Shown here: positions 35,028 through 43,376 of the stretch, piece after piece
How the letters are laid out: each line of letters opens with the position of its first letter
Numbering within the stretch: the stretch's first letter is position 1
Origin: Ga0077530 sp046293075
Lineage (GTDB): Bacteria > Pseudomonadota > Alphaproteobacteria > Rhizobiales > Hyphomicrobiaceae
Assembly (NCBI GenBank): GCA_046293075.1
Contig: JBKBPL010000002.1
Location: 62,001-126,000 of the forward strand
Direction of reading: 5' to 3'
DNA: 64,000 nucleotides
Made by a program: the position numbers and the translations under genes
Notes under the pieces: generated by a model
Told to the model about the DNA's origin: nothing
The model's input: the letters and a program-made list of their open reading frames with translations, nothing else
Databases searched by the model: none

Positions 35028-37286
35028 CTAGCGGAAGACGTAGATCGGGCTCGACCAGGCGCGATGCCCGTCCTCCTGCGTCACTCGGACGAAGAGGCGT
35101 GCGTCGCGGCCGGCGGGCACGGCGATGCGGCGGCTTAGGCGGAGGCGTGTCTCGTTCATCGTCTCGGGCAGGCGCGCAAGCGTCACCGCGCGATCGAGCC
35201 CGCCAGCGGGAAAGATATCGGCTTCAACGCCGAGCGCGGCGATGTCACGCTGTCCGCTGCAGTGCTTCGTTTCGAAGCCGATCATGCCGGCATTCGCGTC
35301 CTTCAGCCACAGATCGATGCCGCCGAAATTGCCGGTCGTGACCGCCTTCCATCCGAGGCTGTCGGGCGTCTGGCTGTGAATGCCGCGATCGAGGTTCCAG
35401 TTGTTGAACATGCGCGCCTCGACGATCGTGTTGCCGCCAATCGTGAGGCTGCCGTCCCAGACGGTCGTGCGCGCGCGGCCGCGGTATTCGGCGCCCGCGT
35501 ACGTCAGACGCACGCGGCGGCCAAGATCGGCGGGCCCGTACGGGCGGACGGTCTCGATGAGGTCCGGCCCATCAAAAATGTCGAGACGCTCGATCGGGGC
35601 GGATGCCACCACCTCGACATGCAACTCGATGTCCTCGTCGGCGACGCGCACTATGTCGCCCATGATGGCGCGGCGTGTGCGCTCCGTAGCCGGGTCCTCG
35701 AAGCAGGCTGGATCGCGCATGTAGAGGGTCGCGTCACTGTTCGTCGCGGCCTCGACAGCGAGCAGCATCCGATTGCCCGTGGTGCCGTAGTGGTGGCGCC
35801 GGCGCATGGCCTCAAAGATGGCATCCCGATCAAGGCGCGGCGCGAGGTAGCAGGTGAGGCCGCCCTGCGCGCCAAAGAACGAGGCGCCTGGATAGGAGGC
35901 GCCGGGTCGGCCCTTGTGGCCATCCGAATTGCAGACGATGCCGACACGATAGTTCTTGGCGAAGGCATCGTGCAGAATCCACTCGAAGGTGCCCCAGTCG
36001 GAGTGGACCTCGACGGCGGTCTCGAGCCGGCCATCGTGCGCGTAGGTGATGTCGGCATAGCGCCCGCCGACGTGGGCCATGACGACACAATCCTTGCCCG
36101 CGAGCGTCTTGAAGAGGGCCGTTGCGTCGTGGGCGTCGTTGCCTTCGTCCGCCATGTCGCCGCCTTCGGCGATCTGGGCGTGGCTCGATCGATGAATGGT
36201 CTCGCCCTCGCGGCGGTACATGACATTGCGGTCGCCGCCGACGGCCGTATTCGCGCTCCACTCGTAACCGGGAATGCAGACGAAGCGGCCCGGCACGTCA
36301 AATTCGGCGGTTGCGGCGTTGAGATCGCGCCAGAACGCGCCCGAGATCTGAAAGTCATTGCCCTGGTGGCTCATGACGTCGAGGAGCGCGCGGTCGCGGC
36401 CGAAGGCGAAGTAGTCCCGTGCCGCGTTCGTGCCGAGCGTCTCATCGGACTGGCCGTGCGTATCGCCCCAGAAGTGCACCGCCGCGGCATCTGCCGCAGC
36501 AATCCGCAAAGGATTGCTGCGGGCGAGCCGCGTGCCGTCCTCGCCGAGCACATCAATTGTAAGGTCCCCGGGCTCACGCACCGAGAGCCCTTCCAGTGTG
36601 GCGCCGAACGTGCCGTTCTTGAGATCAACCGTTGCGGGCAGGCCGATAATCGGCCGGCTGGGCACAAGACGGACGGTCCGCGTCACGAGGTCCGATGGAT
36701 TCCCCCAGGCATCATCGACCTTGATGCCAAAACGGAAGGGGGCGCCGGCCCGCACCATGGTCGGCAGCAGAGCGTGCCACGTGACGCCCGGTCCCGGCCC
36801 GATCTCGATCATGGGGCTCAGCGGGAGCGCGACGTAGTCGTATGTCGCGATCGCGTCGACGAGGACGCGGAACTCGAAACGCTTCTCGCAGTAAGTCTGC
36901 AGGCGCACGCCCGGCGATCCGAAGCGCGTGTCGCCGAAGCGCACGGTGATCGTATCGCCCGGCTTGAGGAAGTGCTTCATCACGCCAATGTAGAGCGAGC
37001 GGCTCCAGGGGCGGATGTTGCGCTTGAACTCCCAGCGCGCTTCGAGGGTGGCGCCGTTCGACGCCTCGAGCGTCGTATAGCCAGGGGCCTTCGGGTCGTC
37101 GAACTGCACCGGACCGAGATCGGTCGCGAACCGGAAGGCGATCTTGAGGCTGCCGGTGTCGTCGATGCCAAAAGCGCCGGCCGTGTAGACGAGGGTGAAC
37201 GACTGCCACGAGCCGGCCTCCAGACGGCCGGTCGGTGACAGGGTCGCGCTACCCATGAGCTCTGGGCGGTACGTCGAGTAAGGCAT
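35028..37286 (-). CDS. DUF3604 protein with a PHP-like metal-dependent hydrolase core
   Basis: A 752-residue protein without a signal peptide. The middle region carries several His/Asp-rich motifs like those of PHP and amidohydrolase metal sites: AVHFWGDTHGQSDE, VMSHQGND, CIPGYEWS, VMAHVGGRYAD, VEVHSDWGTFEW and CNSDGHKGRPG. The N-terminal 250 residues (beta-rich, many GTFG/LEG repeats) and the C-terminal 200 residues resemble Ig-like domains. DUF3604 has no assigned reaction as far as I know. The start at 37286 (MPYSTYRPELMG) has AGGGAAG upstream. It stands alone between a hybrid kinase and a MAPEG gene. Confidence 0.82.
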   Translation of the reverse strand: MPYSTYRPELMGSATLSPTGRLEAGSWQSFTLVYTAGAFGIDDTGSLKIAFRFATDLGPVQFDDPKAPGYTTLEASNGATLEARWEFKRNIRPWSRSLYIGVMKHFLKPGDTITVRFGDTRFGSPGVRLQTYCEKRFEFRVLVDAIATYDYVALPLSPMIEIGPGPGVTWHALLPTMVRAGAPFRFGIKVDDAWGNPSDLVTRTVRLVPSRPIIGLPATVDLKNGTFGATLEGLSVREPGDLTIDVLGEDGTRLARSNPLRIAAADAAAVHFWGDTHGQSDETLGTNAARDYFAFGRDRALLDVMSHQGNDFQISGAFWRDLNAATAEFDVPGRFVCIPGYEWSANTAVGGDRNVMYRREGETIHRSSHAQIAEGGDMADEGNDAHDATALFKTLAGKDCVVMAHVGGRYADITYAHDGRLETAVEVHSDWGTFEWILHDAFAKNYRVGIVCNSDGHKGRPGASYPGASFFGAQGGLTCYLAPRLDRDAIFEAMRRRHHYGTTGNRMLLAVEAATNSDATLYMRDPACFEDPATERTRRAIMGDIVRVADEDIELHVEVVASAPIERLDIFDGPDLIETVRPYGPADLGRRVRLTYAGAEYRGRARTTVWDGSLTIGGNTIVEARMFNNWNLDRGIHSQTPDSLGWKAVTTGNFGGIDLWLKDANAGMIGFETKHCSGQRDIAALGVEADIFPAGGLDRAVTLARLPETMNETRLRLSRRIAVPAGRDARLFVRVTQEDGHRAWSSPIYVFR

Positions 37287-37343
37287 AAGGCTTCCCTGGC
37301 GCTCAATCGGGCGCACTGCGTGTGGGCGAGGGTCCTGCGCCGG

Positions 37344-37724
37344 TCAGAGGGCGGCCCATATGCAATACAGCGCCAGAATGCCAATGACACTCAGCGTTGC
37401 GACGGTACCTGCCATCCGAAAGATCAAGGGCTCTCTCATCTGGCTGATGCCATAGGCGTGCGCGATCCGCCCGGCGAGGAGGACGATGCCGAGCAGATGA
37501 ATGAACAACGAGCCCATGCCGGTGTGCTCGGCGAGCGCTAGCAGCAGGAGCGCCAGCGGGACGCATTCGACGAAGTTGCCGTGCGCGCGGATGCGACGGC
37601 GGAGCGTCTCGTTCTCGCCGTCCCCCAGCGCGACGCGTGCCTCGCGGCGCACGGCGGACACCCTGAGCGCGAGAACGATGAGCATGAGGCCGAAGAGCCC
37701 GGCATAGAGGGCGGCGGTGCGCAT
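37344..37724 (-). CDS. MAPEG-family membrane protein
   Basis: A 126-residue protein with four predicted helices, of the MAPEG family (membrane-associated proteins in eicosanoid and glutathione metabolism; bacterial members are often glutathione transferase-like). A typical pattern is ENETLRRRIRAHGNFVECVPLALLLLALAE, with the conserved RxxxHxNFxE. The ATG at 37724 is preceded by AGGAG. It lies 57 nt upstream of the DUF3604 gene on the same strand. Substrate unknown. Confidence 0.88.
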   Translation of the reverse strand: MRTAALYAGLFGLMLIVLALRVSAVRREARVALGDGENETLRRRIRAHGNFVECVPLALLLLALAEHTGMGSLFIHLLGIVLLAGRIAHAYGISQMREPLIFRMAGTVATLSVIGILALYCIWAAL

Positions 37725-37761
37725 GAGGTGGCTCCTGACGCGGTGGGCGCTTGACGTACAA

Positions 37762-37781
37762 CCCATTCCGACTGGAATGGG
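37762..37781. terminator. 8-bp inverted repeat after pxpA
   Basis: CCCATTCC (37762-37769) and GGAATGGG (37774-37781) with a 4-nt loop, 14 nt beyond the pxpA stop on the minus strand, followed there by TTGT. It is a weak terminator or an operator for the MAPEG gene. Confidence 0.45.
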
Positions 37782-37794
37782 AAGGTCCTATGAA

Positions 37795-38574
37795 CTAGCG
37801 GGAGAGCCCCATCTCGGGGAGCGGAACGATCTCGACGCCGGCTGCCTCAAGGCTGCCCCGCACAGCGCGCGCGACCGCAACCCCCGTTGCCTCGTCGCCG
37901 TGCACGCAAAGCGTGTCGATCTTTGCCTTGATGACCTTCCCGGAGATCGAGACCACCTCGCCGTGCTGCACGAAGCGCAGTGCCTGGGCAGTTGCCTTCT
38001 CCGGGTCCTTGAGGACGGTGCCGGGGAGAGCGCGCGAGGCCAGCAGCCCGTCGTCGGCATAGACGCGATCGCAGAAGCCCTCGCGGGCCATGGGCAGCTC
38101 GAGCTTCTGCGCAGCCTTTTCGAGTTCCGAGCCGAACAGCACGACGAAGATCATGTCGGGATCGATCGTCTTGATGGCACGGCCAATGGCCATGGCGTAG
38201 TCGGGCTCAACGCAGGCCATGTTGCTCAGCGCGCCATGGGCCTTGAGGTGTGTGACCTTCAGCCCGCCATAGGCCGCCATGCCCTGCAGCGCGCCGATTT
38301 GGTAGGCAACGAGATATTCGAGCTCGGTCGGAGACATGCGGATCTGGCGTCGGCCGAAGCCCCACAGATCATTGAACCCCGGATGCGCCCCGATGCTCAC
38401 GCCCTTTTCGCGCGCCAGCATGACCAGCCGGTGCATGGTGTTGGCATCGCCGGCGTGCATCCCGCAAGCGATATTCGCCGACTTGACGATGTCCATCATG
38501 GCGACATCGTTGCCGATGTCATACGCGCCCCAGCCTTCGGCAATATCGGCATTGAGGTTGACTTTGGCGGCCAT
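37795..38574 (-). CDS. pxpA: 5-oxoprolinase subunit A (LamB/YcsF)
   Basis: A 259-residue protein of the LamB/YcsF family, known as PxpA. It begins MAAKVNLNADIAEGWGAYDIGND and contains NIACGMHAGDANTM, GAHPGFND and VKAHGALSNMA-type motifs of the deacetylase-like barrel. With PxpB and PxpC it cleaves 5-oxoproline (pyroglutamate) to glutamate using ATP. The ATG at 38574 is used. It is divergent from pxpB-pxpC (164-nt spacer), so a shared bidirectional control region is likely. Confidence 0.93.
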   Translation of the reverse strand: MAAKVNLNADIAEGWGAYDIGNDVAMMDIVKSANIACGMHAGDANTMHRLVMLAREKGVSIGAHPGFNDLWGFGRRQIRMSPTELEYLVAYQIGALQGMAAYGGLKVTHLKAHGALSNMACVEPDYAMAIGRAIKTIDPDMIFVVLFGSELEKAAQKLELPMAREGFCDRVYADDGLLASRALPGTVLKDPEKATAQALRFVQHGEVVSISGKVIKAKIDTLCVHGDEATGVAVARAVRGSLEAAGVEIVPLPEMGLSR

Positions 38575-38737
38575 TTTCGCTTCCTCGCGGAGCTTCAAGG
38601 AGTCGTTGCGGGGGATGCAGGTCTCGCATGAGCCTGCGCGTGCCTGGATTGGTAGCAGCGGCGGGGTGAGCCGCCAAGTCGCCATGCGCAAGGGGACATG
38701 CCTTGCGCCACGGCGGGGCGGGAAAAGAGAGTTCGAA

Positions 38738-39484
38738 ATGATGAAGCCAGGGTCCGCGGCGGCGCCGCGCTTTCTGCCGAGCGGCGACACCGCGCTCGTC
38801 GTCGAGTTCGGCGACCGCATGGACCGCCACCTCTCGGCGCTGGTGCTCAATCTGCGCCGCCGCGTGCAGGAGGCGGACATTACCGGCATCTGCGAGGTCG
38901 TGCCGACATTCCGGTCGCTGATGGTGCACTACGACCCTCTGGTCGTGCGGGCGCGGGATCTCAAGTCACGCCTTGCCCCGCTCCTCGAGGACCTCGATGC
39001 CGAGGCACTGGTCGGTCAGCGCTGGCTTTTCCCGACCTGCTACGAGGGTGATGAGTTTGCGCCTGATCTCGAGGACGTCGCCGCCGCGGCCGGCCTCACC
39101 CCCGCGCAAGTCGTCGCGATGCATACGTCCGTCGAGCATCTCGTCTACATGATCGGCTTCCTGCCCGGTCAGGCCTACATGGGTGATCTCCCCGAAGTGC
39201 TGGCCTTGCCGCGCCGTACGAGTCCGCGCATCAAGGTGGCCGCCGGCTCTGTCGCGATTGCCATTGGCCAGACCACCATCTATCCGTTTGAAAGTCCAGG
39301 CGGCTGGCACATCATCGGCCGTACGGCCGTGCCGTTGTTCGATGCGGGCCGGGATCCGGCCGCGCTGCTCTCGCCTGGCGACACAGTTCAGTTCGTTGCC
39401 GTCAGCCGCGAGGTCTACGGCGATATGCAGGCAGCCAGTGCCGAAGGCGCGTTCGACCTCGGCACGCTCAGGGTGCACGAATGA
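38738..39484 (+). CDS. pxpB: 5-oxoprolinase subunit B (KipI-like)
   Basis: A 248-residue protein of the KipI/allophanate-hydrolase subunit 1 family. It has RFLPSGDTALVVEFGD near the start, and conserved CYEGDEFAPDLEDVA, MIGFLPGQAYMGDLP and GGWHIIGRT motifs. The start at 38738 (MMKPGSAAAPRF) is preceded by AAGAGAG. It overlaps pxpC by 4 nt (ATGA), consistent with formation of the B-C complex. It joins PxpA in pyroglutamate hydrolysis. Confidence 0.92.
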   Translation: MMKPGSAAAPRFLPSGDTALVVEFGDRMDRHLSALVLNLRRRVQEADITGICEVVPTFRSLMVHYDPLVVRARDLKSRLAPLLEDLDAEALVGQRWLFPTCYEGDEFAPDLEDVAAAAGLTPAQVVAMHTSVEHLVYMIGFLPGQAYMGDLPEVLALPRRTSPRIKVAAGSVAIAIGQTTIYPFESPGGWHIIGRTAVPLFDAGRDPAALLSPGDTVQFVAVSREVYGDMQAASAEGAFDLGTLRVHE

Positions 39485-40524
39485 CCGGCTATCTGCGCGT
39501 CATCGCCGCCGGTCTTGGCACATCCGTTCAAGATGCAGGACGCTTCGGCTTCCAGCGCTTCGGCGTTCCGACAGCAGGCGCGCTCGATCGCGTCGCGATG
39601 GCTGCCGCGAACACGATCGTTGGCAATGCGCCGGGCGCGGCGGTGCTCGAAATGCTCTACCTCGGCGCGACGCTCGAGGTCGTGGCGGAGAGCGCCAGGG
39701 TCGCGTGCGTCGGCCTCGGCGCGAGCCTCGAGGTGACACTGGAGGACGGCACAAGACGCGACGTGCCGGGTGCTGAAAGCGTGCGCGTTGGGCGGGGCGC
39801 GCGCCTGCGCGTCATTGTCGGGCGCAGTGCCATCTCATGCGTGCTGGCGATCGAAGGCGGCATTGCGCTGCCCGAGGTCATGGGCAGCCTGTCGACCCAC
39901 GCGCGTGCCGGGATCGGTGGTTTCGAGGGGCGGGTGCTGGCGGCCGGCGATCTGCTCCCGATCGCGCGCGAAAGCGTCGAGGAACGCCCCGAGCTCAGGC
40001 TACCTGACCTCGATCTTGCGGTACCGCCGCGCATTCGTGTCGTCCTCGGTCCCCAGGACGACTACTTCACGGACAAGGCCGTGGCGACGTTCCTGTCCGA
40101 GCCCTACGAGGTCACGCGCGCCGCCGACCGCATGGGGATGCGACTGACGGGAAAGCCTCTTGCTCACGCCAAGGGGTTCAACATCGTTTCTGACGGTATT
40201 GCCGCAGGCTCGATCCAGGTGCCCGGTGACGGGCAGCCCATCATCCTGCTGGCCGACCGCCAGACCACGGGCGGCTATCCCAAGATCGCCACGGTCGCGA
40301 GCGTCGATCTGCCTGCGCTCGGCCGGGTCGGTCCGGGCGCCAAGCTGCAGTTCGAAGCGATCAGTGTCGAGGCTGCCGAGGACCTGAGGCGCGCGCAGGC
40401 AGAGAGCGAAGCGCGTTGGCGGGAGCACGTTGAGCCTGCCTCGCCGAGTGGAAGCCCTGAGGCATCTTCGCTCTACGAAGCCAACCTCATCAGCGGCGTC
40501 GCCGATGCGTGGATGGAGGATTAG
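39481..40524 (+). CDS. pxpC: 5-oxoprolinase subunit C (KipA-like)
   Basis: A 347-residue protein of the allophanate-hydrolase subunit 2/KipA family. It starts MTGYLRVIAAGLGTSVQDAGRFGFQRFGVPTAGALD, a near-universal signature, and has later GIAAGSIQVPGDGQPIILLADRQTTGGYPKIA. The last 40 residues are a variable tail. It forms the ATP-dependent 5-oxoprolinase with PxpA and PxpB. It is convergent with meaB. Confidence 0.94.
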   Translation: MTGYLRVIAAGLGTSVQDAGRFGFQRFGVPTAGALDRVAMAAANTIVGNAPGAAVLEMLYLGATLEVVAESARVACVGLGASLEVTLEDGTRRDVPGAESVRVGRGARLRVIVGRSAISCVLAIEGGIALPEVMGSLSTHARAGIGGFEGRVLAAGDLLPIARESVEERPELRLPDLDLAVPPRIRVVLGPQDDYFTDKAVATFLSEPYEVTRAADRMGMRLTGKPLAHAKGFNIVSDGIAAGSIQVPGDGQPIILLADRQTTGGYPKIATVASVDLPALGRVGPGAKLQFEAISVEAAEDLRRAQAESEARWREHVEPASPSGSPEASSLYEANLISGVADAWMED

Positions 40525-40538
40525 CCGAGCAGCGCCTC

Positions 40539-40563
40539 GCCCGGGTCGCGCAGAGTCCCGGGC
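40539..40563. terminator. Hairpin between convergent pxpC and meaB
   Basis: GCCCGGG (40539-40545) and CCCGGGC (40557-40563) with an 11-nt loop, 15 nt after the pxpC stop and 19 nt before the meaB stop. No U-tail is seen, so its role as a terminator is tentative. Confidence 0.4.
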
Positions 40564-40581
40564 CGTGAGGTGAACTGCCCT

Positions 40582-41565
40582 TCAGCTTCCCTCAAGCAGC
40601 CGGCGCGCGGCCTCATCGAGACTGAGCCGGCCGTCCAGCAGGTCGTCGGCGAGGGGCCCGAGCGTGTCGACCTCGCCCGACTGGATGCGCCGCGCGAGCA
40701 TTTCGGCGGCAGCGCGCGCGATGAGCGTGCGGGCCCGCCGGCGGCGCCGGATCTGCGGCGGGATCTGGAGCGCCGCCTCGGCGCGCGGCGCGATCGCCTC
40801 CCAAAGCGGGCCAATGCCGTCGCCCGTGGTCGCCGTGCACTTCAGGACAGGGACGCGCGAGGAGCGGATTGCTGCGGCACTCCGGAGCTGGGCGAGCGTC
40901 GCATCGGCATCGGGACGGTCGCCCTTGTTGACCACCAGGATATCCGCGATCTCGAGCAGGCCGGATTTCATTGCCTGGATGTCGTCGCCGAGACCCGGGG
41001 CATTGACGACGATGCGCACGTCCGCGACCTCGGCAATGTCGATCTCGCTCTGACCGGTGCCGACCGTCTCGATGAGGATGACGTCGAAGCCTGCGGCATC
41101 GAGCGCATCCACAACCCGGACCGCCGCAGGCGAGAGCCCGCCCAACGCTCCGCGGCTCGCGACGGAGCGCACGAACACCCGGTCGTCATCGTGGGCGGCG
41201 GTCATGCGCACGCGGTCACCCAGAATGGCGCCGCCGGATACCGGGCTCGAGGGGTCGACCGCGATCACGCCCACGGAGAGGCCAAGCTTGCGCACGTGCG
41301 CGATGAGTGCGTTGACGAGCGTCGACTTTCCGGCGCCTGGCGGTCCGGTGATGCCAATGAGCCGCGCGTGGCCGAGATAGGGCTGCATGGCGCGCATGAG
41401 CCCGGCCAGGCGCGGGCTCGGGCGGACGCCGGCGCGCTCGCATTCGGTTGCGGCCTCGGCAATGGCGCGGCGCTCGCCGGCACGCATTTGCGCAACGAGT
41501 GCACTGGCATCGTCGGGCGCACTGGCGTTCCGGGTCGCAGGACGGGAGTCCGGCTCTGAGGTCAT
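40582..41565 (-). CDS. meaB: Methylmalonyl-CoA mutase-associated GTPase MeaB
   Basis: A 327-residue G3E-family GTPase of the ArgK/MeaB type. The P-loop is residues 74-81 (GPPGAGKS), the switch region has VDPSSPVSGGAILGDRVRM, FVRSVASRGALGG and VIIVNKGDRPD-type motifs, and the C-terminal dimerisation helices follow. It protects and reloads coenzyme B12-dependent methylmalonyl-CoA mutase. The small mutase subunit gene is 7 kb away rather than adjacent. It starts at ATG 41565. Confidence 0.95.
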   Translation of the reverse strand: MTSEPDSRPATRNASAPDDASALVAQMRAGERRAIAEAATECERAGVRPSPRLAGLMRAMQPYLGHARLIGITGPPGAGKSTLVNALIAHVRKLGLSVGVIAVDPSSPVSGGAILGDRVRMTAAHDDDRVFVRSVASRGALGGLSPAAVRVVDALDAAGFDVILIETVGTGQSEIDIAEVADVRIVVNAPGLGDDIQAMKSGLLEIADILVVNKGDRPDADATLAQLRSAAAIRSSRVPVLKCTATTGDGIGPLWEAIAPRAEAALQIPPQIRRRRRARTLIARAAAEMLARRIQSGEVDTLGPLADDLLDGRLSLDEAARRLLEGS

Positions 41566-41741
41566 CGCCGAGAGATACGGTTCGCGGCTGATCCTGGCAA
41601 CGTGTCGCAGGATGTGCCAGCGGGGTTGTTCACGACAACGGCCAGACCGATCATCTCAATTCCTGTTCTGCAGCCCCTCAAACGACTCGAATTTCCATAA
41701 TATCTATTATGCGAATACCAGCGACTCGCTCGCCCCGGGGC

Positions 41742-42200
41742 TCAGGCCTCCGGCTCCGGGGCCTCGAGGCTGCGCTGATAGGCGCGGCGGATGATTGCCT
41801 GGGCGCCCGGCGTCATCCGGTACCTGTCGAGATCGCTGATCGGCACGAAACGCGCGTCGCGCACGTCCGACGCTGCGATTGGCACCCCCTCCGCGCTCTG
41901 CCCCCAGAAAACCGAAAGTACGTAGTGCGCGGTCAGTTCGCCCTCGCCATTGCGGATGATGGCATCGTGCACATCGACCAGCCCTTTGAGCGTGACCCTG
42001 AGACCCGTCTCTTCGAACAGCTCACGAGCCGCCGCCCCCCGCGCGGTCTCGCCAGGCTCGATGTGACCGCCGGGCAGGCTCCACGTCCCCGGCAGGGCCC
42101 CCTTCCCCCGTTCCACGATCAGCACGCTGGCGCCGCGAAAGACGACGGCGCTCGCCGCAGGGCGCGGCCACTCCGGCCGCTTGAGGACTTCAGCAGGCAT
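41742..42200 (-). CDS. NUDIX hydrolase
   Basis: A 152-residue protein. The Nudix box GX5EX7REUXEEXGU is visible as GGHIEPGETARGAAARELFEETGL, and the protein follows the usual ADP-ribose/nucleotide pyrophosphatase fold. The substrate is not predictable. It is 11 nt downstream of the amidohydrolase gene on the same strand, so the two are likely co-transcribed. Confidence 0.92.
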   Translation of the reverse strand: MPAEVLKRPEWPRPAASAVVFRGASVLIVERGKGALPGTWSLPGGHIEPGETARGAAARELFEETGLRVTLKGLVDVHDAIIRNGEGELTAHYVLSVFWGQSAEGVPIAASDVRDARFVPISDLDRYRMTPGAQAIIRRAYQRSLEAPEPEA

Positions 42201-42211
42201 CGCGCCCCGTC

Positions 42212-43117
42212 TCAGGTTGTGGCTGGCGCCGGGAAATCATAGAGGCGCGCCGGGTTGTGCGAGAGGATTTGCGCCGTCAGCGCCTCGTTCTCCGTCCACT
42301 CGGCAACGAGGCTCAGCAGCCGGCCATAGTCAATCGCATGATAGTCGATCGACGGCGGCGCCAATGAAGCGGCACGATTGTGGTTGGCGAGGTGCGGCCA
42401 GTCCGTGCCCCAGACCATGCGCTCCGGGTTGGCGGCGATCAGCGCCTGGGCCAACGCCGTCACGGCGGCATTCCCGTAGGGGTCCGGCGAGACGCGATAG
42501 GTGCCCGAGAGCTTGACCCAGAAGCGCCCGGTATCGATCAGCCGGCGCAGGGTCGGGAACTGCGGATGCGCCGCGCCCTGAGTTGCATCAACCTTCGCCA
42601 TGTGGTCGAGCACGATATCGACACCGAGGCCCCGCAGCGTCGCCGCATTGGCGGCGATTACGTCCAGGTCCGTGTAGATCTGGAGGTGCCAGCCAAGCGG
42701 CCGGATTCGCGCCGCGGTGCGCGACAGCAGCTCGGCGACCGTCGTCCCGCGCGGGCCGCCCGCACTGATCAGGTTAAGCCGGACGCCGCGCGCGCCAGCC
42801 TCATGCATTCCGGCGAGGGCGGCGTCGCTCTCTGTTCCATCAATCACGACGACAGCGCGCAGGCGATCGGGATACGCCGCCACCGCATCGAGCGTGCGGC
42901 GATTGTCCGTGCCATAGGCGCTCGGCTGCACGACGACAGCGCGCCCGAGTCCGCTGCGGTCGAGGCGCGCGATGAGATCCTCGACCGGCGCGGGCGGCGG
43001 CGTGTAGCTGCGCGCGCGGGCCAGCGGGTAGCGGTCGAAAGGGCCGAAGACATGCGCATGGCAGTCACAGCCACCGGCAGGTGGCATGAAGGTCGCGCGC
43101 GTCGGGCCAAGATACAT
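42212..43117 (-). CDS. Amidohydrolase-family lactonase-like enzyme
   Basis: A 301-residue TIM-barrel amidohydrolase. The metal-binding start motif GGCDCHAHVFGPFDRYP and the barrel-end MVWGTDWPHLA motif match the 2-pyrone-4,6-dicarboxylate lactonase (LigI)-like and related dicarboxylate hydrolases. The ATG at 43117 is used (MYLGPTRATF); the metal ligands then fall near residue 20 as expected. Probably a step in aromatic or dicarboxylate catabolism, but the substrate is unknown. It is divergent from proB. Confidence 0.85.
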   Translation of the reverse strand: MYLGPTRATFMPPAGGCDCHAHVFGPFDRYPLARARSYTPPPAPVEDLIARLDRSGLGRAVVVQPSAYGTDNRRTLDAVAAYPDRLRAVVVIDGTESDAALAGMHEAGARGVRLNLISAGGPRGTTVAELLSRTAARIRPLGWHLQIYTDLDVIAANAATLRGLGVDIVLDHMAKVDATQGAAHPQFPTLRRLIDTGRFWVKLSGTYRVSPDPYGNAAVTALAQALIAANPERMVWGTDWPHLANHNRAASLAPPSIDYHAIDYGRLLSLVAEWTENEALTAQILSHNPARLYDFPAPATT

Positions 43118-43376
43118 GGGCGATGCCTTCCCCAAGGTCTTCCGCTCAACGATACACGACTCCGCTCTGCGGCGCGCGTGCCGGACCGGCAGGCTCGGAC
43201 CCATTCATGCCGGCTGTTCAGGCAGCACGCGCTGGCAGATCTTTCCCAGGCCCAAGGGGGGCCCCCTCTCCTCCCGGGCGCGCGCAGCCGACCCACCACG
43301 GTCGCCTGAGCCGGGGTGCGCAAAGCCCTGGCTTCTGCTATGTGAGCGCCTCGCCCCAGGAGCAAAAGCCCGTGCC

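Noticed and set aside
35262..37238. A 658-codon open frame opposite the DUF3604 gene
   Set aside because: It is the antisense shadow of a GC-rich gene: arginine/alanine-rich, no family pattern, while the opposite strand gives a well-formed protein.
43254..43266. AGGGGG/CCCCCT short repeat in the proB upstream region
   Set aside because: A 1-nt loop makes it sterically unlikely, and it can be explained by base composition.
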